A DNA stretch of 64,000 bases from Clostridia bacterium (GTDB lineage: Bacteria; Bacillota; Clostridia; Oscillospirales; Acutalibacteraceae), in the NCBI GenBank assembly GCA_024692685.1, contig JAILMJ010000044.1:1-64000 (forward strand). Direction: 5' to 3'. Numbering within the stretch: position 1 is the first letter of the stretch; each line of letters starts with the position of its first letter. Both the position numbers and the translations under genes were made by a program. Shown piece after piece: positions 23,691-32,646 of the stretch. The notes under the pieces were generated by a model. That model was not told the DNA's origin. It searched no databases and saw only the letters and a program-made list of their open reading frames with translations.

Positions 23691-24221
23691 ATGAAATTAA
23701 TAAGAAGCATTTTATTTTATTTCTGGCAGTTTACTTACGCAATCGCTCAGAATATCATAGGTCTCGGCATGTTGCTTGTTTATAAGATTAAGGGCAGTGA
23801 GAGTGAATTCTTTCATAACGCTCTCGTCACCTACATTGACAGGAAGAATTTCGGCGGTGTCTCTCTCGGTATGTTTATCTTCATCAACAAAGACATAACC
23901 GGAGACAAACGTCATGATATTAAAATTCACGAATACGGTCACACCGTTCAGTCACTCATTCTCGGCCCGGTATGGCTCGTGGTTATTGCACTTCCCTCTG
24001 TCATTTGGTGCGGTCTTCCCGCTCTTATAAAATGGAGGAAAAAGAAGAACGTATCATATTATTGGCTTTACTGCGAAGGCTGGTCAAACCTTTGCGGTCT
24101 GTTTGCAACCAAAGACAAATTTCTCACCGAAGATTGCCTGAAAAGAGGCCGTTACGGAAAGCCCATCAACCCCAATTACAACGAGAGAAAGAACATCAAG
24201 GGCAGAAAAAGAAACAAATAA
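23691..24221 (+). CDS. membrane protein with HEYGH zinc-protease-like motif
   Basis: 176 residues. A membrane helix covers about residues 7-30; a soluble segment leads to HDIKIHEYGHTVQ with His80-Glu81-x-x-His84, followed directly by a second helix (LGPVWLVVIALPSVIWCGL) and a KWRKKKN stop-transfer. YCEGWSN follows, with Glu129 as a candidate third ligand. The layout resembles small uncharacterised Firmicutes/Bacteroidetes proteins carrying HEYGH next to a membrane helix. It may be a membrane-surface metallopeptidase, but no substrate is evident. AAAGGTGA precedes the ATG. Downstream genes (DUF4364, araD) follow on the same strand with short gaps. Confidence 0.7.
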   Translation: MKLIRSILFYFWQFTYAIAQNIIGLGMLLVYKIKGSESEFFHNALVTYIDRKNFGGVSLGMFIFINKDITGDKRHDIKIHEYGHTVQSLILGPVWLVVIALPSVIWCGLPALIKWRKKKNVSYYWLYCEGWSNLCGLFATKDKFLTEDCLKRGRYGKPINPNYNERKNIKGRKRNK

Positions 24222-24248
24222 ATTCGGGAATAAACCGGAGAAATAAGA

Positions 24249-24797
24249 ATGAATAATGAGATAAATGCCTTTGACAAGGGCGTTGCAATAGGCGGACTGC
24301 GGAACACAACCCAGATTAAACTGCTCATAGAGTATCTGGTTGAAAACGCGAAAGAACCGCTGACACGGGATGTCGCCGTGGAAGCCCTTGTTACACACGA
24401 ACTTGCCAACTACTTTGAAGCCTCCCAGGCGGTTGACGATCTGATTGCAAATCAGAGCATAGTCAAAGACAGAGACGGCCTGCTTTGCATCACACATAAG
24501 GGCAGCGAGGCGCTTAGAGAACTTATAAAAGATTTGCCCGCTTCTGTACGCGAAACAGCAATGGCAGACGCAACGGCAGTTCAGACAAGGCGCAGAAACG
24601 AAAAAGAAAATACAGCCACGATAGTTACCGTTGACAGCGGATACAACGTGGTCTGCAATATTATGCACAAAGATGAAATCCTTATGTCGGTAACCTTGTA
24701 TGCTGCCGATTTTGAGCAGGCCGAAAGCATCAAAAACCGTTTCATCGACGATCCGTCAGCGCTTTACAGCACTGTTCTTTCAATACTCTGCAAATGA
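24249..24797 (+). CDS. DUF4364 family winged-helix protein
   Basis: 182 residues. The N-terminal third is a winged-helix-like fold (QIKLLIEYLVENAKEPLTRDVAVEAL, then DLIANQSIVKDRDGLLCITHKG), followed by an RRRNEKEN linker and a small beta-rich domain (IVTVDSGYNVVCNIM). This matches the clostridial DUF4364 family of putative transcription regulators; no target is known to me. GGAGAAATAAGA precedes the ATG. It lies between the HEYGH gene and araD in an apparent operon. Confidence 0.8.
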   Translation: MNNEINAFDKGVAIGGLRNTTQIKLLIEYLVENAKEPLTRDVAVEALVTHELANYFEASQAVDDLIANQSIVKDRDGLLCITHKGSEALRELIKDLPASVRETAMADATAVQTRRRNEKENTATIVTVDSGYNVVCNIMHKDEILMSVTLYAADFEQAESIKNRFIDDPSALYSTVLSILCK

Positions 24798-24806
24798 GGT
24801 ATGATT

Positions 24807-25508
24807 ATGCTTGAAGAACTGAAAAAGAAGGTCTGCGAAGCCAACCTGAAACTGGTTGAATATAAGCTGGTGCTTTTCACCTGGGGCAACGTCTCGGCAA
24901 TCGACAGGGAAAGCGGAATGGTGGTCATAAAGCCGTCGGGCGTTGACTATTCCTCAATGACGCCGGATGATATGGTGGTTATGAGCCTCAACGGAGAAAA
25001 AATCGAGGGCAGGCTCAATCCCTCATCGGATACGCCTACCCATCTTGAACTATATCGCTCTTTCCCGAACATAGGCGGCATAGCGCACACACACTCTACG
25101 TTTGCGGTAGCCTTTGCGCAGGCGGCAGAAGACATATTACCTTACGGCACAACCCATGCAGATTTTGCCTACGGCTCTATCCCCTGCACAAGAGATTTGA
25201 CCAAGGCGGAAATTGACAGCGATTATGAGCTGAATACCGGTAAAGTTATAGCAGAGTGCTTCAGAAACCGTGATATAGACTGTGATGCCGTTCCGGCGGT
25301 GCTGGTTCATTCACACGGTCCTTTCACCTGGGGAAAGGACGCAGACGCAGCGGCAAAGAATTCCGCTGTGCTTGAAGAGGTGGCAAAAATGGCTTACCTG
25401 AGCAAAGTCCTCGGGGCAAAGCCTGCAAATAAAAATATTCAAAAAAAGCATTACTTCAGGAAACACGGAGCGAATGCTTATTACGGACAGACAAACGTCA
25501 AAGACTGA
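24807..25508 (+). CDS. araD: L-ribulose-5-phosphate 4-epimerase (AraD-like class II aldolase)
   Basis: 233 residues. Class II aldolase/epimerase fold with TWGNVSA, KPSGVDY, zinc ligands HTHS (His94, His96) and HSHGPFTWG, and the epimerase-type [16 protein letters not shown] block. It interconverts L-ribulose-5-P and D-xylulose-5-P. Two in-frame ATGs are close together; GAGG is 7 bases before the one at 24807 and too near the one at 24801. No araA or araB adjoins it, so the pentose pathway is split or the substrate differs. Confidence 0.9.
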   Translation: MLEELKKKVCEANLKLVEYKLVLFTWGNVSAIDRESGMVVIKPSGVDYSSMTPDDMVVMSLNGEKIEGRLNPSSDTPTHLELYRSFPNIGGIAHTHSTFAVAFAQAAEDILPYGTTHADFAYGSIPCTRDLTKAEIDSDYELNTGKVIAECFRNRDIDCDAVPAVLVHSHGPFTWGKDADAAAKNSAVLEEVAKMAYLSKVLGAKPANKNIQKKHYFRKHGANAYYGQTNVKD

Positions 25509-25519
25509 AGGAGAATCCA

Positions 25520-26128
25520 ATGAATAAAAAAACTCTTATCCTTACCGAACTGAGCGTTCTCACAGCTCTTATACTTCTTATGGCATTCACACCGCTCGGA
25601 TATATAAAAACAGCCGGGCTTGAAATAACCCTGATAACCGTTCCCGTCATCATCGGAGCGGTAATACTCGGCGAAAAAGCAGGCGCCTTTCTCGGGCTGG
25701 TCTTCGGTATAACAAGCTTTTTGCAGGCTGTTATGGGCACAAGCCCTTTCGGAGTGGCGATGCTCACCATAAACCCGGTGTACTGCTTCATAGTGGCTGT
25801 ACCTACCAGAGTATTGATGGGCTACCTGACGGGGCTCATTTATAAACCGATGAAGAAAAAAATCCGTATCCCGGGCAACTATATAGCGGGCCTGTTCGGA
25901 GCGCTTTGCAACACCGTTTTGTTTATGACGGCTCTCATGATATGCTTCCGCAATGCCGATTTAATCAGGAATCTTGAAACCCAGCTCGGCACCTCCAATG
26001 TATTCACCTTTGTTATTGCTTTTGTCGGGTTCAACGGTCTTGTTGAAGCAATCGGCAGCACAATTCTTTCCGGAACCGTCTGCACTGCGCTTCAGTCCGC
26101 ACATAAAAACATAAAAACCTCCGAGTAA
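25520..26128 (+). CDS. ECF transporter S component
   Basis: 202 residues, six hydrophobic helices, with PVIIGAVILGEKAGAFLGLVFG and an N-terminal TELSVLTALILLMAF, the pattern of the PF12822-type substrate-binding S subunits that bind a vitamin and dock onto the shared EcfAA'T module. Such a module is encoded at 48-50.5 kb. The vitamin cannot be assigned from sequence; no riboswitch precedes it, and it starts 11 bases after araD with GAAGGAGAAT upstream. Confidence 0.85.
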   Translation: MNKKTLILTELSVLTALILLMAFTPLGYIKTAGLEITLITVPVIIGAVILGEKAGAFLGLVFGITSFLQAVMGTSPFGVAMLTINPVYCFIVAVPTRVLMGYLTGLIYKPMKKKIRIPGNYIAGLFGALCNTVLFMTALMICFRNADLIRNLETQLGTSNVFTFVIAFVGFNGLVEAIGSTILSGTVCTALQSAHKNIKTSE

Positions 26129-26150
26129 GAATCTTTAAACTTTTATTGAT

Positions 26151-26190
26151 TCCCTTTTGACGGATTATTTCGCCAAAAGGGATTTTTATT
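26151..26190 (+). terminator. terminator after the ECF S-component gene
   Basis: TCCCTTTTG (26151-26159) pairs with CAAAAGGGA (26174-26182), then TTTTTATTATTG. Confidence 0.88.
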
Positions 26191-26224
26191 ATTGCTTTAA
26201 CGAAACAGCAGTCATACCGGACAG

Positions 26225-26257
26225 AGAAAACCCGGAGCGGCAGATTTCCGCTCCGGG
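26225..26257 (-). terminator. terminator of cysE-cysS
   Basis: CCCGGAGCGG (26231-26240) pairs perfectly with CCGCTCCGGG (26248-26257); on the minus strand it is followed by TTTTCTCTG. It lies 115 bases past the cysS stop and converges with the plus-strand terminator. Confidence 0.8.
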
Positions 26258-26371
26258 CATTTGCGCAATTGCTGTATGAAATACGTAAGGTTAATTGTTT
26301 CTTCCCGAAATTCTCACCTGTAACCTGCCGGGATTATACTTATCCGGCTATGAGCTTTTCTTCAAAAATGA

Positions 26372-27763
26372 TTACTCCCTGTGCCATTTTACTCCCTGAG
26401 GAGTATCCTCAAGAACTATGCCCATTGCTTTGAGTTCGTCCCTGATTCTGTCTGCTTCGGCCCAGTTTTTATCTCTGCGCGCCTGAGACCTCGCCTCTAT
26501 CATAGCGTCTATCTCTTCATCTGCCGTTTCTTCACTGCGATTGTAAACAAGACCGAGGACACCGGTGAGGGTGTCAAATATCTTTGCCGCATACTCTATT
26601 GTCTGACGGCTTGAATTGTTCCCGAGAACCTTCGAATTGATATCCCTGACCAGATCGAAAACGGCAGCGAGGCCGTCGGCGGTGTTAAGATCATCATCCA
26701 TGGCAGTATTGAACTGCTCAACACGTTCATCGAGAACGGCTTTGATTTCTTCGTTTACTTCGCCCTCTGCGGCATTTTTGAGCTCAAAATCTATATTATC
26801 ACGGCAGTTATAAAGCCTCGTGAGTGAAGCCTTGCACTGCTCAATAATCTCAACGCTGTAATTTATCGGGCTTCTGTATGAAGACGAAATCATAAGATAG
26901 CGTATAGGCTCATAGCCGAACTGCTCCGCCACATCCCTGACGGTAAAGAAATTACCGAGCGACTTTGACATCTTTACATTGTCAACATTTATGTAGCCGT
27001 TATGCATCCAGTAATTTGCGAACGGTTTGCCGGTAAAGCACTCACTCTGGGCAATTTCATTCTCGTGATGCGGGAAGATGAGGTCAAGCCCTCCGCAGTG
27101 GATATCAATGCTCTCGCCGAGATATCTGATATTCATCGCCGAACACTCGATATGCCATCCGGGTCTGCCTTTGCCCCACGGAGAATCCCATGACGGCTCA
27201 CCCGGTTTTGCCTTTTTCCAGAGCGCAAAGTCAACGGGATCTTTTTTGACGTCGCCGACCATAATTCTTGCGCCTGCCTCAAGGTCCTCAAGCGGCTGAT
27301 GGGAGAGTTTGCCGTACCCGGGAAAAGTTGAGGCGCTGAAATAAACATCTCCGTCAACTTCATAGGCGTGGCCTTTTTCGATAAGACCGCTGATAATCTC
27401 GATTATTTTATCGATATTTTCGGTAGCTTTGGGGTGAATATCCGCGGGACGGAAATTAAGTCCCTCGGCGTCTTTCCAAAACTCTTTGATATACTTTTCG
27501 GACACGGTCTTATAGTCCGTCTCCTCTTCATTCGCCTTTTTTATTATTTTATCATCAATATCAGTGAAATTCTGGACAAAAGTGACATCATACCCGCGGT
27601 ATTCCAGATACCGTCTCAGGACATCGAATACGCAAAGCGGCCTGGCATTCCCGATATGAATATAATTATAGACAGTGGGACCACAGGCATATATCTTGAC
27701 CTTGCCCTCTTCTATGGGCACAAACTCCTGCTTTTCCCTGGTAAGTGTGTTGAATATTTTCAT
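26372..27763 (-). CDS. cysS: cysteinyl-tRNA synthetase
   Basis: 463 residues, class I synthetase. Zinc-site Cys of [14 protein letters not shown] variant [27 protein letters not shown] zinc histidines and KMSKS in [10 protein letters not shown] are present. The C-terminal helical domain ends with the CysRS-type [16 protein letters not shown] block. Its ATG overlaps the cysE stop by four bases (ATGA), so it is translationally coupled and controlled by the T-box at 28411-28650. Coupling cysteine synthesis to tRNA-Cys charging is a classic Firmicutes arrangement. Confidence 0.97.
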   Translation of the reverse strand: MKIFNTLTREKQEFVPIEEGKVKIYACGPTVYNYIHIGNARPLCVFDVLRRYLEYRGYDVTFVQNFTDIDDKIIKKANEEETDYKTVSEKYIKEFWKDAEGLNFRPADIHPKATENIDKIIEIISGLIEKGHAYEVDGDVYFSASTFPGYGKLSHQPLEDLEAGARIMVGDVKKDPVDFALWKKAKPGEPSWDSPWGKGRPGWHIECSAMNIRYLGESIDIHCGGLDLIFPHHENEIAQSECFTGKPFANYWMHNGYINVDNVKMSKSLGNFFTVRDVAEQFGYEPIRYLMISSSYRSPINYSVEIIEQCKASLTRLYNCRDNIDFELKNAAEGEVNEEIKAVLDERVEQFNTAMDDDLNTADGLAAVFDLVRDINSKVLGNNSSRQTIEYAAKIFDTLTGVLGLVYNRSEETADEEIDAMIEARSQARRDKNWAEADRIRDELKAMGIVLEDTPQGVKWHRE

Positions 27764-28395
27764 TTTTCTTCTCCCTTTGCTATCAGTTTTTTAAGGTCTT
27801 CAATCTCGCTTTCAAGTCTGCTGATTTCCTGGGCAACGGGGTCCGGTATATCTATCTGATCAAGGTCATCAACTCTGACACCCTCTACCTTGACAACTCT
27901 CGCCGGAACACCGACAGCAGTGCAGTTTGCGGGGATGTCGTGAAGCACAACCGCGCCGGCAGCTATCTTACTGTTATCTCCTACGACAACCGGGCCCAAT
28001 ACTTTTGAACCTGAGCCTATCATAACGTTATTTCCGATTGTGGGATGCCTTTTGCCCGTTTCCTTGCCGGTACCGCCGAGCGTTGCCCCCTGGTAAATTG
28101 TAACGTTATCGCCGATAATCGTAGTTTCGCCCACAACAACACCGGTGCCGTGGTCAATAAACAGTTTTTTGCCTATCTGCGCCGCCGGATGAATCTCAAT
28201 TCCGGTCTTTTTTGAGCAATACTGTGAAATCCATCGGGCAATAAAATACATTTTATGGCGATAGAAAAAATTCGCTTTTCTGTGAAGGCGCACTGCCTTG
28301 AGACCGGGATATAGAAACAGTATTTCCAAAAAGCTTCTGGCAGCAGGGTCTCTCTCCTTGACGCATTCTATGTCTTCTCTGAGTCGGTTGAACAT
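27760..28395 (-). CDS. cysE: serine O-acetyltransferase
   Basis: 211 residues. Helical N-terminus, then the left-handed parallel beta helix of hexapeptide repeats with [27 protein letters not shown] and a final IDIPDP segment. It makes O-acetylserine from serine and acetyl-CoA, the first step of cysteine synthesis. The ATG is 7 bases after AAGGAGC, right behind the T-box terminator. No cysK is adjacent. Confidence 0.95.
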   Translation of the reverse strand: MFNRLREDIECVKERDPAARSFLEILFLYPGLKAVRLHRKANFFYRHKMYFIARWISQYCSKKTGIEIHPAAQIGKKLFIDHGTGVVVGETTIIGDNVTIYQGATLGGTGKETGKRHPTIGNNVMIGSGSKVLGPVVVGDNSKIAAGAVVLHDIPANCTAVGVPARVVKVEGVRVDDLDQIDIPDPVAQEISRLESEIEDLKKLIAKGEEK

Positions 28396-28410
28396 TTAAT
28401 CTGCTCCTTA

Positions 28411-28650
28411 AAATCAAAAATCCTCCGCAGTCATTCTGACTACGGAGGCGTCTGTACGCGGTTCCACTCCTGTTTGTAACTCTGACGACTTTAACGCAGT
28501 CATACGCACGGGAATACTTCAATTTCATCCCGCAGGCCGCCGGGCGCACTTCTTGACCGCTTTTATAAGGGAACTTTCAGCATCTGCTCCCCTCTCTGAT
28601 ATAAACTGCGGAAAATACTCTACCCGACCGTTGCTTTGAATTTATCCTTT
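28411..28650 (-). promoter_or_regulatory. T-box leader, specifier UGC (Cys)
   Basis: On the minus strand the leader shows AGAGAG (28598-28593) of stem I, a candidate specifier TGC (28548-28546) within GAAGTGCGCC, the conserved T-box GTGGAACCGCG (28467-28457), and a terminator stem CCTCCGTAGTCA/TGACTGCGGAGG followed by ATTTTTG (28448-28413). Uncharged tRNA-Cys would pair with UGC and through its NCCA end with the T-box, favouring antitermination of cysE-cysS. Confidence 0.9.
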
Positions 28651-28652
28651 AT

Positions 28653-28681
28653 ATTATATGCTGAACCGGCAATAATGTCAA
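28653..28681 (-). promoter_or_regulatory. promoter of the T-box/cysES operon
   Basis: TTGACA (28681-28676), 17 bases, TATAAT (28658-28653), minus strand. The -35 abuts the rimO stop codon, so the operon is independent of rimO. Confidence 0.88.
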
Positions 28682-28683
28682 CA

Positions 28684-30021
28684 TTATAATTCTGCGCTGT
28701 TAACATCCCTGCCTATCAGATCATATTCATTGACACCTATAACCCTGACATCGGCAAAGTCACCGGGCTCATACGAATCTGTTGTGGTAAAACGTATCAC
28801 CCCGTCTATTTCGGGAGCGTCCATATAAGTTCTTCCGGAGTAACTGTCGCTGTAGCCGTCATAATCCTCAACAAGGACACGGTAAGTCTTTCCGACTTTC
28901 TCCTCGTTCTTTAATGTCACTATCTCAAGCTGATCCTGCATTATTATCTCGCCCCTGCGGGTTTTGACGCTTTCTTCAACCTGATCGGGCATCGAAAAGG
29001 CAGGAGTACCCTCCTGAGGCGAAAAGCTGAAACATCCGAGGCGGTCAAATTCACATTCATTTACAAACTCAGCAAGGTGTTCGAAGGCTTCTTCATCCTC
29101 GCCCGGAAATCCGACCATCATTGTAGTTCTGATAACAGCATCGGGCAGGGCGGAACGTATTCTGCCGATAACGCCGCGCAGATACTGATTGTCACCCTTT
29201 CTGTTCATCCGTTTAAGTATCCTGTCATCGGCGTGCTGAAGCGGAAGATCGATATAGTGAAGCACCTTAGGCTGATTCTTCATAACTTCAAGCAACTCAT
29301 CCGTGATTTTATCGGGATAACAGTAAAGCATTCTTATCCACTCAATTCCCTCAATCTCACACAGAGCATTAAGGAGAGCCGGCAAACGCAGTTCGCCGTA
29401 AAGATCAAGACCGTAAGCGGTGGTATCCTGGGCTATGAGTATCAGTTCCTTTGTCCCTGCCAGGGCAAGCTGCCTTGCTTCTTCGATAAGGACATCCATA
29501 TCCACACTTCTGTATTTGCCCCTGATATCGGGTATGGCGCAGAAGGTGCACCTGTTTGAACATCCGTCTGCGATTTTGAGATATGACCAGTATTCCGGAG
29601 TGGTGAGCAGCCTTTCACCTACGAGAGGCAGTTCCTCTTTCGGCGGCATTTCGGTAACATTTTCACCGCTGAGAACTCTGCGGATAACGGAGCAGATATC
29701 TCCCTGCGCTCCTATACCGACCACGGCGTCAACCTCGGGAATTTCAGCGCGTATATCATCAGAGTACCTTTCACAAAGGCAACCTGTGACAATTATTTTT
29801 TTGATTGTACCTTCTTTTTTAAGCTCCGCCATTTCGAGAATATTCTCAATGGCTTCCTCTTTAGCAGCATCAATAAAACCGCAGGTGTTGATTATTACGG
29901 CGTCAACTCCGTCATAACAATCTGCAATTTCAAAAGATTCTTTATCAAGCAACGCGAGCATTCTTTCGGTGTCCACCTGATTTTTCGGGCAGCCGAGAGA
30001 GATTATGCCTACTCTATTCAA
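28684..30021 (-). CDS. rimO: ribosomal protein S12 methylthiotransferase RimO
   Basis: 445 residues, methylthiotransferase family. N-terminal cluster cysteines 11, 47 and 81 (SLGCPKNQVD, NTCGFI, TGCLCERY), radical SAM Cys154-x3-Cys158-x2-Cys161 (GCSNRCTFC), and a C-terminal TRAM domain. SLGCPKNQVD distinguishes RimO from MiaB. It methylthiolates Asp88 of S12. The start is a TTG overlapping the end of recX by eight bases, with AAGGAAGGA upstream. Confidence 0.95.
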   Translation of the reverse strand: MNRVGIISLGCPKNQVDTERMLALLDKESFEIADCYDGVDAVIINTCGFIDAAKEEAIENILEMAELKKEGTIKKIIVTGCLCERYSDDIRAEIPEVDAVVGIGAQGDICSVIRRVLSGENVTEMPPKEELPLVGERLLTTPEYWSYLKIADGCSNRCTFCAIPDIRGKYRSVDMDVLIEEARQLALAGTKELILIAQDTTAYGLDLYGELRLPALLNALCEIEGIEWIRMLYCYPDKITDELLEVMKNQPKVLHYIDLPLQHADDRILKRMNRKGDNQYLRGVIGRIRSALPDAVIRTTMMVGFPGEDEEAFEHLAEFVNECEFDRLGCFSFSPQEGTPAFSMPDQVEESVKTRRGEIIMQDQLEIVTLKNEEKVGKTYRVLVEDYDGYSDSYSGRTYMDAPEIDGVIRFTTTDSYEPGDFADVRVIGVNEYDLIGRDVNSAEL

Positions 30022-30631
30022 AGTCTGTTTCCTTCCTTTCGTTCAAGGCGGTTTTAATATCCGACCAACCGTAACCGAGCCTCATCAGAGCATTGACTGT
30101 TCTTCTGAGTCCCTTTTCATCGGAAAACTTTCCGCTGAATTTGGTATCCAGCAATTCCCCGATAGATGAAACAGGATCAAAATCGATCTCTTCAAGCAGA
30201 GCATCGGTCAACTCCCTGTCAATACCCTTACGGATTAGTTCGTTTTTTATGCCGCCCCTGCTCATATGCTTTGCCGTAATAAGACGGTCAATAAGGTTCC
30301 CGGCATAACGTTTGTCGTCAAGGTAGCCGTATTCCTCAAGTTTGTCAAGAGCGGGCTCAACATACTCCGCCTTATGGCCTTTTGAGCGGAGTTTGATCTT
30401 CAGGTCCTTGCGGCTGTTGTCGCCGTAAGACAAAATTCTCAGGCCCGAGATAAATGCACATCTCGAGCCCACATCAAGAAGAAATTTTTCCTGTTCGGAC
30501 GAATCCTCAATATCAGTCACTCTGCAATAAGGGCATGAGTACCAGTATTCCGCATCAACAGTAAAGGTATATTCTCCATCGATGATAACATGTATTTTAT
30601 TTTGCTTTCCCTGTGACGCGGCGATTTTCAT
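30014..30631 (-). CDS. recX: RecA regulator RecX
   Basis: 205 residues, longer than E. coli RecX because of a beta-rich N-terminal segment (MKIAASQGKQNKIHVIIDG) as in Firmicutes. Three-helix repeats follow: RKDLKIKLRSKGH, ALDKLEEYGYLDDKRYAGNLI and RGGIKNELIRKGI. It modulates RecA filaments. It begins five bases after recA and overlaps rimO, forming recA-recX-rimO. Confidence 0.92.
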   Translation of the reverse strand: MKIAASQGKQNKIHVIIDGEYTFTVDAEYWYSCPYCRVTDIEDSSEQEKFLLDVGSRCAFISGLRILSYGDNSRKDLKIKLRSKGHKAEYVEPALDKLEEYGYLDDKRYAGNLIDRLITAKHMSRGGIKNELIRKGIDRELTDALLEEIDFDPVSSIGELLDTKFSGKFSDEKGLRRTVNALMRLGYGWSDIKTALNERKETDFE

Positions 30632-30636
30632 TCAAA

Positions 30637-31737
30637 TCACTCATCCTCATCAACAACAATGTCGAGCTTCACTCTGGATTTGCCTTTTACCTCGGCAGCC
30701 TTTTTATCATCTGCGCCCGCTTTCTTGGCGGCTGTTTTTCCGCCGGCGTCATTTCTGAGGGCATCGCGAATTTTTGCCTCTATTTCATCGGCAAGGGCTT
30801 TATCTGATGAAAACAGTTCCTTGACCGTATCGCGTCCCTGACCTATCTTATTGTCATTGTATGAAAACCAGGAGCCGCTCTTTTGAATAATATCGTATTT
30901 CACGCCCAAATCAACAAGTTCACCCTCCTTGGAAATTCCTTTTCCGTAAAGGATATCGAACTCAGCATCTCTGAACGGAGGAGCAACCTTATTTTTAACA
31001 ACCTTACATTTTGTTTTGTTTCCTATTATTTCTCCGCCTGAAACCTTCAGGGCCTCGCCGCGGCGTACATCTATACGGATACTGGCGTAGAACTTGAGCG
31101 CTCTGCCTCCGGTTGTGACTTCGGGATTGCCGTAAACCACGCCGACCTTTTCACGAAGCTGATTTATGAAAATGATGATAGTATTTGACTTCGAAACAGC
31201 GCCTGCTATTTTTCTCATTGCCTGAGACATAAGTCTTGCGTGTGCACCGACGTGACTGTCGCCCATCTCACCCTCTATTTCGGAACGGGGAACAAGGGCA
31301 GCAACCGAGTCAACAACTATAACGTCAATCGCGCTTGAACGGACAAGCGCCTCGGCAATTTCGAGAGCCTGCTCACCGTCATCCGGCTGAGAGACAAGAA
31401 GGGAATCAACATCAACACCGATTTTGCTTGCGTAAACAGGATCAAGCGCGTGCTCAGCATCAATAAAAGCAGCTTCTCCGCCCGCCTTCTGAGCCTGGGC
31501 AACAACAGTCAGCGCAAGGGTGGTTTTACCGGACGACTCCGGACCGTAGATTTCAACTATTCTTCCTTTGGGAAGGCCGCCGATGCCTGTTGCGGCATCA
31601 AGACCTATTGAACCGGTGGAAATCGAGGCAACGTTAAGCAAACCCGTATTCTGACCCAAACGCATTATTGAGCCCTTACCATAGGCTTTTTCTATCTTTT
31701 CAAGAGCGGTTTCAAGGGCTTTTTCTTTGTCTGACAT
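30637..31737 (-). CDS. recA: recombinase RecA
   Basis: 366 residues. Walker [10 protein letters not shown] at 65-73, the [17 protein letters not shown] block, [10 protein letters not shown] Walker [11 protein letters not shown] loop, and [12 protein letters not shown]. It carries out homologous recombination and SOS induction. The C-terminal tail is unusually Lys/Ala-rich before ending VDEDE. RBS CGGAGGATG precedes the ATG. I see no clostridial LexA box (GAAC-N4-GTTC or close) within 180 bases upstream. Confidence 0.98.
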   Translation of the reverse strand: MSDKEKALETALEKIEKAYGKGSIMRLGQNTGLLNVASISTGSIGLDAATGIGGLPKGRIVEIYGPESSGKTTLALTVVAQAQKAGGEAAFIDAEHALDPVYASKIGVDVDSLLVSQPDDGEQALEIAEALVRSSAIDVIVVDSVAALVPRSEIEGEMGDSHVGAHARLMSQAMRKIAGAVSKSNTIIIFINQLREKVGVVYGNPEVTTGGRALKFYASIRIDVRRGEALKVSGGEIIGNKTKCKVVKNKVAPPFRDAEFDILYGKGISKEGELVDLGVKYDIIQKSGSWFSYNDNKIGQGRDTVKELFSSDKALADEIEAKIRDALRNDAGGKTAAKKAGADDKKAAEVKGKSRVKLDIVVDEDE

Positions 31738-31771
31738 ATTTTCATCCTCCGAATATTATTTTGACTATTAA

Positions 31772-31800
31772 ACTTTACTACACACTCGCAAAAAAATCAA
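31772..31800 (-). promoter_or_regulatory. recA promoter
   Basis: TTGATT (31800-31795), 17 bases, TAAAGT (31777-31772), minus strand, 35 bases before the start. Neither hexamer is perfect. Confidence 0.5.
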
Positions 31801-31858
31801 TACTTTTTTCAAAAAAACAGCAGATTCTAAAAAATTTTGTTCCGGACAAAAATAATGC

Positions 31859-31887
31859 TTGCATTTTCAATAAAAATCTGTTAATAT
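31859..31887 (+). promoter_or_regulatory. rpmB promoter
   Basis: TTGCAT (31859-31864), 17 bases, TAATAT (31882-31887) in TGTTAATATA; same elements as the rpsT promoter at 3675-3703. Confidence 0.7.
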
Positions 31888-31920
31888 ATTCCACGCTAAT
31901 GACTAAAGGAGGTGTGACGT

Positions 31921-32109
31921 ATGGCTAAATGTGAATTCTGCGGCAAGGATGTTTCCTTCGGAATCAAAGTTTCACACTCACACAGAAGATCTAATCGCAC
32001 ATGGAAACCCAACGTTAAAAGAGTCAAGGCCGTTGTAAACGGAACTCCCAAAAGAGTTTATGCCTGCACTCGCTGCCTTCGCTCGGGCAAAGTAACCAGA
32101 GCTGTTTGA
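31921..32109 (+). CDS. rpmB: 50S ribosomal protein L28 (zinc type)
   Basis: 62 residues. The C+ form with four zinc cysteines (CEFCGKD near the start and CTRCLRSGK near the end), the SHSHRRSNRTWKPN RNA-binding stretch and VKAVVNG. AAAGGAGGTG is the ribosome site. It is divergent from recA and closed by a terminator at 32128-32157. Confidence 0.97.
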   Translation: MAKCEFCGKDVSFGIKVSHSHRRSNRTWKPNVKRVKAVVNGTPKRVYACTRCLRSGKVTRAV

Positions 32110-32127
32110 TTTAAATCAAAATGAATG

Positions 32128-32157
32128 AGAGATTGCTTCGGCAGTCTCTTTTTCTTT
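32128..32157 (+). terminator. terminator after rpmB
   Basis: AGAGATTGC, tetraloop TTCG, GCAGTCTCT (one G-U pair) then TTTTCTTT. Confidence 0.88.
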
Positions 32158-32159
32158 CA

Positions 32160-32504
32160 GCCGCGGACGGGACTGTTTTTGCTGCCGCGTTAACGGAGCA
32201 TACTTGCACTGCAACAAGAACAGATATCCGTATTCGAATCCGGTTAAGGCCTTTGAAAACAGCCCGGTAAATCAGACCGGATAACCGTTAAGTCAAATAA
32301 TCATCCGACAGAGTGCAGAAAAGTCGGCATATCTTTAAACGTGTTGTTTTCACATTGAAATCATCCGATCCCGATACTCATAAAAACGCTGAACCGACAG
32401 CGGGCGCTTTATCATTTTTCACAAACAGATTGTGGTAGGTACACAGGGCAAAGCACAACAAGTTGTGCTTTTTTATTTTCTGTGTAAAACCTTGGCGAAA
32501 CGGT
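32160..32504. other. gene-free stretch with two hairpins, possible small RNA
   Basis: No convincing reading frame: the 97-codon minus frame at 32378-32671 lacks a ribosome site and recognisable content. A palindrome AAAGCACAAC-AA-GTTGTGCTTT with TTTTATTTTC follows at 32450-32477 on the plus strand. On the minus strand CGCTG-TCGGTT-CAGCG-TTTTT lies near 32403-32383. Both look like terminators without an assigned gene, so a small RNA on either strand is possible. No family recognised. Confidence 0.35.
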
Positions 32505-32532
32505 TTGAATTTTTCATTTGATGTAATATAAT
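32505..32532 (+). promoter_or_regulatory. promoter of the helicase-loader operon
   Basis: TTGAAT (32505-32510), 16 bases, TATAAT (32527-32532), 114 bases before the DnaD-domain gene. Confidence 0.65.
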
Positions 32533-32646
32533 TATGAAGCCGGATTACATTATATAAGTAATAATCAGCCGTGAAATCCCAATCCGGAATGGCATAACCG
32601 GCGCGAAATAACAATTCATTATTACCTGAGAAGGCAGAGAATATAA

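Noticed and set aside
31840-31860. LexA box from TTGTTCCGGACAA
   Set aside because: It lacks the GAAC-N4-GTTC spacing and lies beyond the recA promoter.
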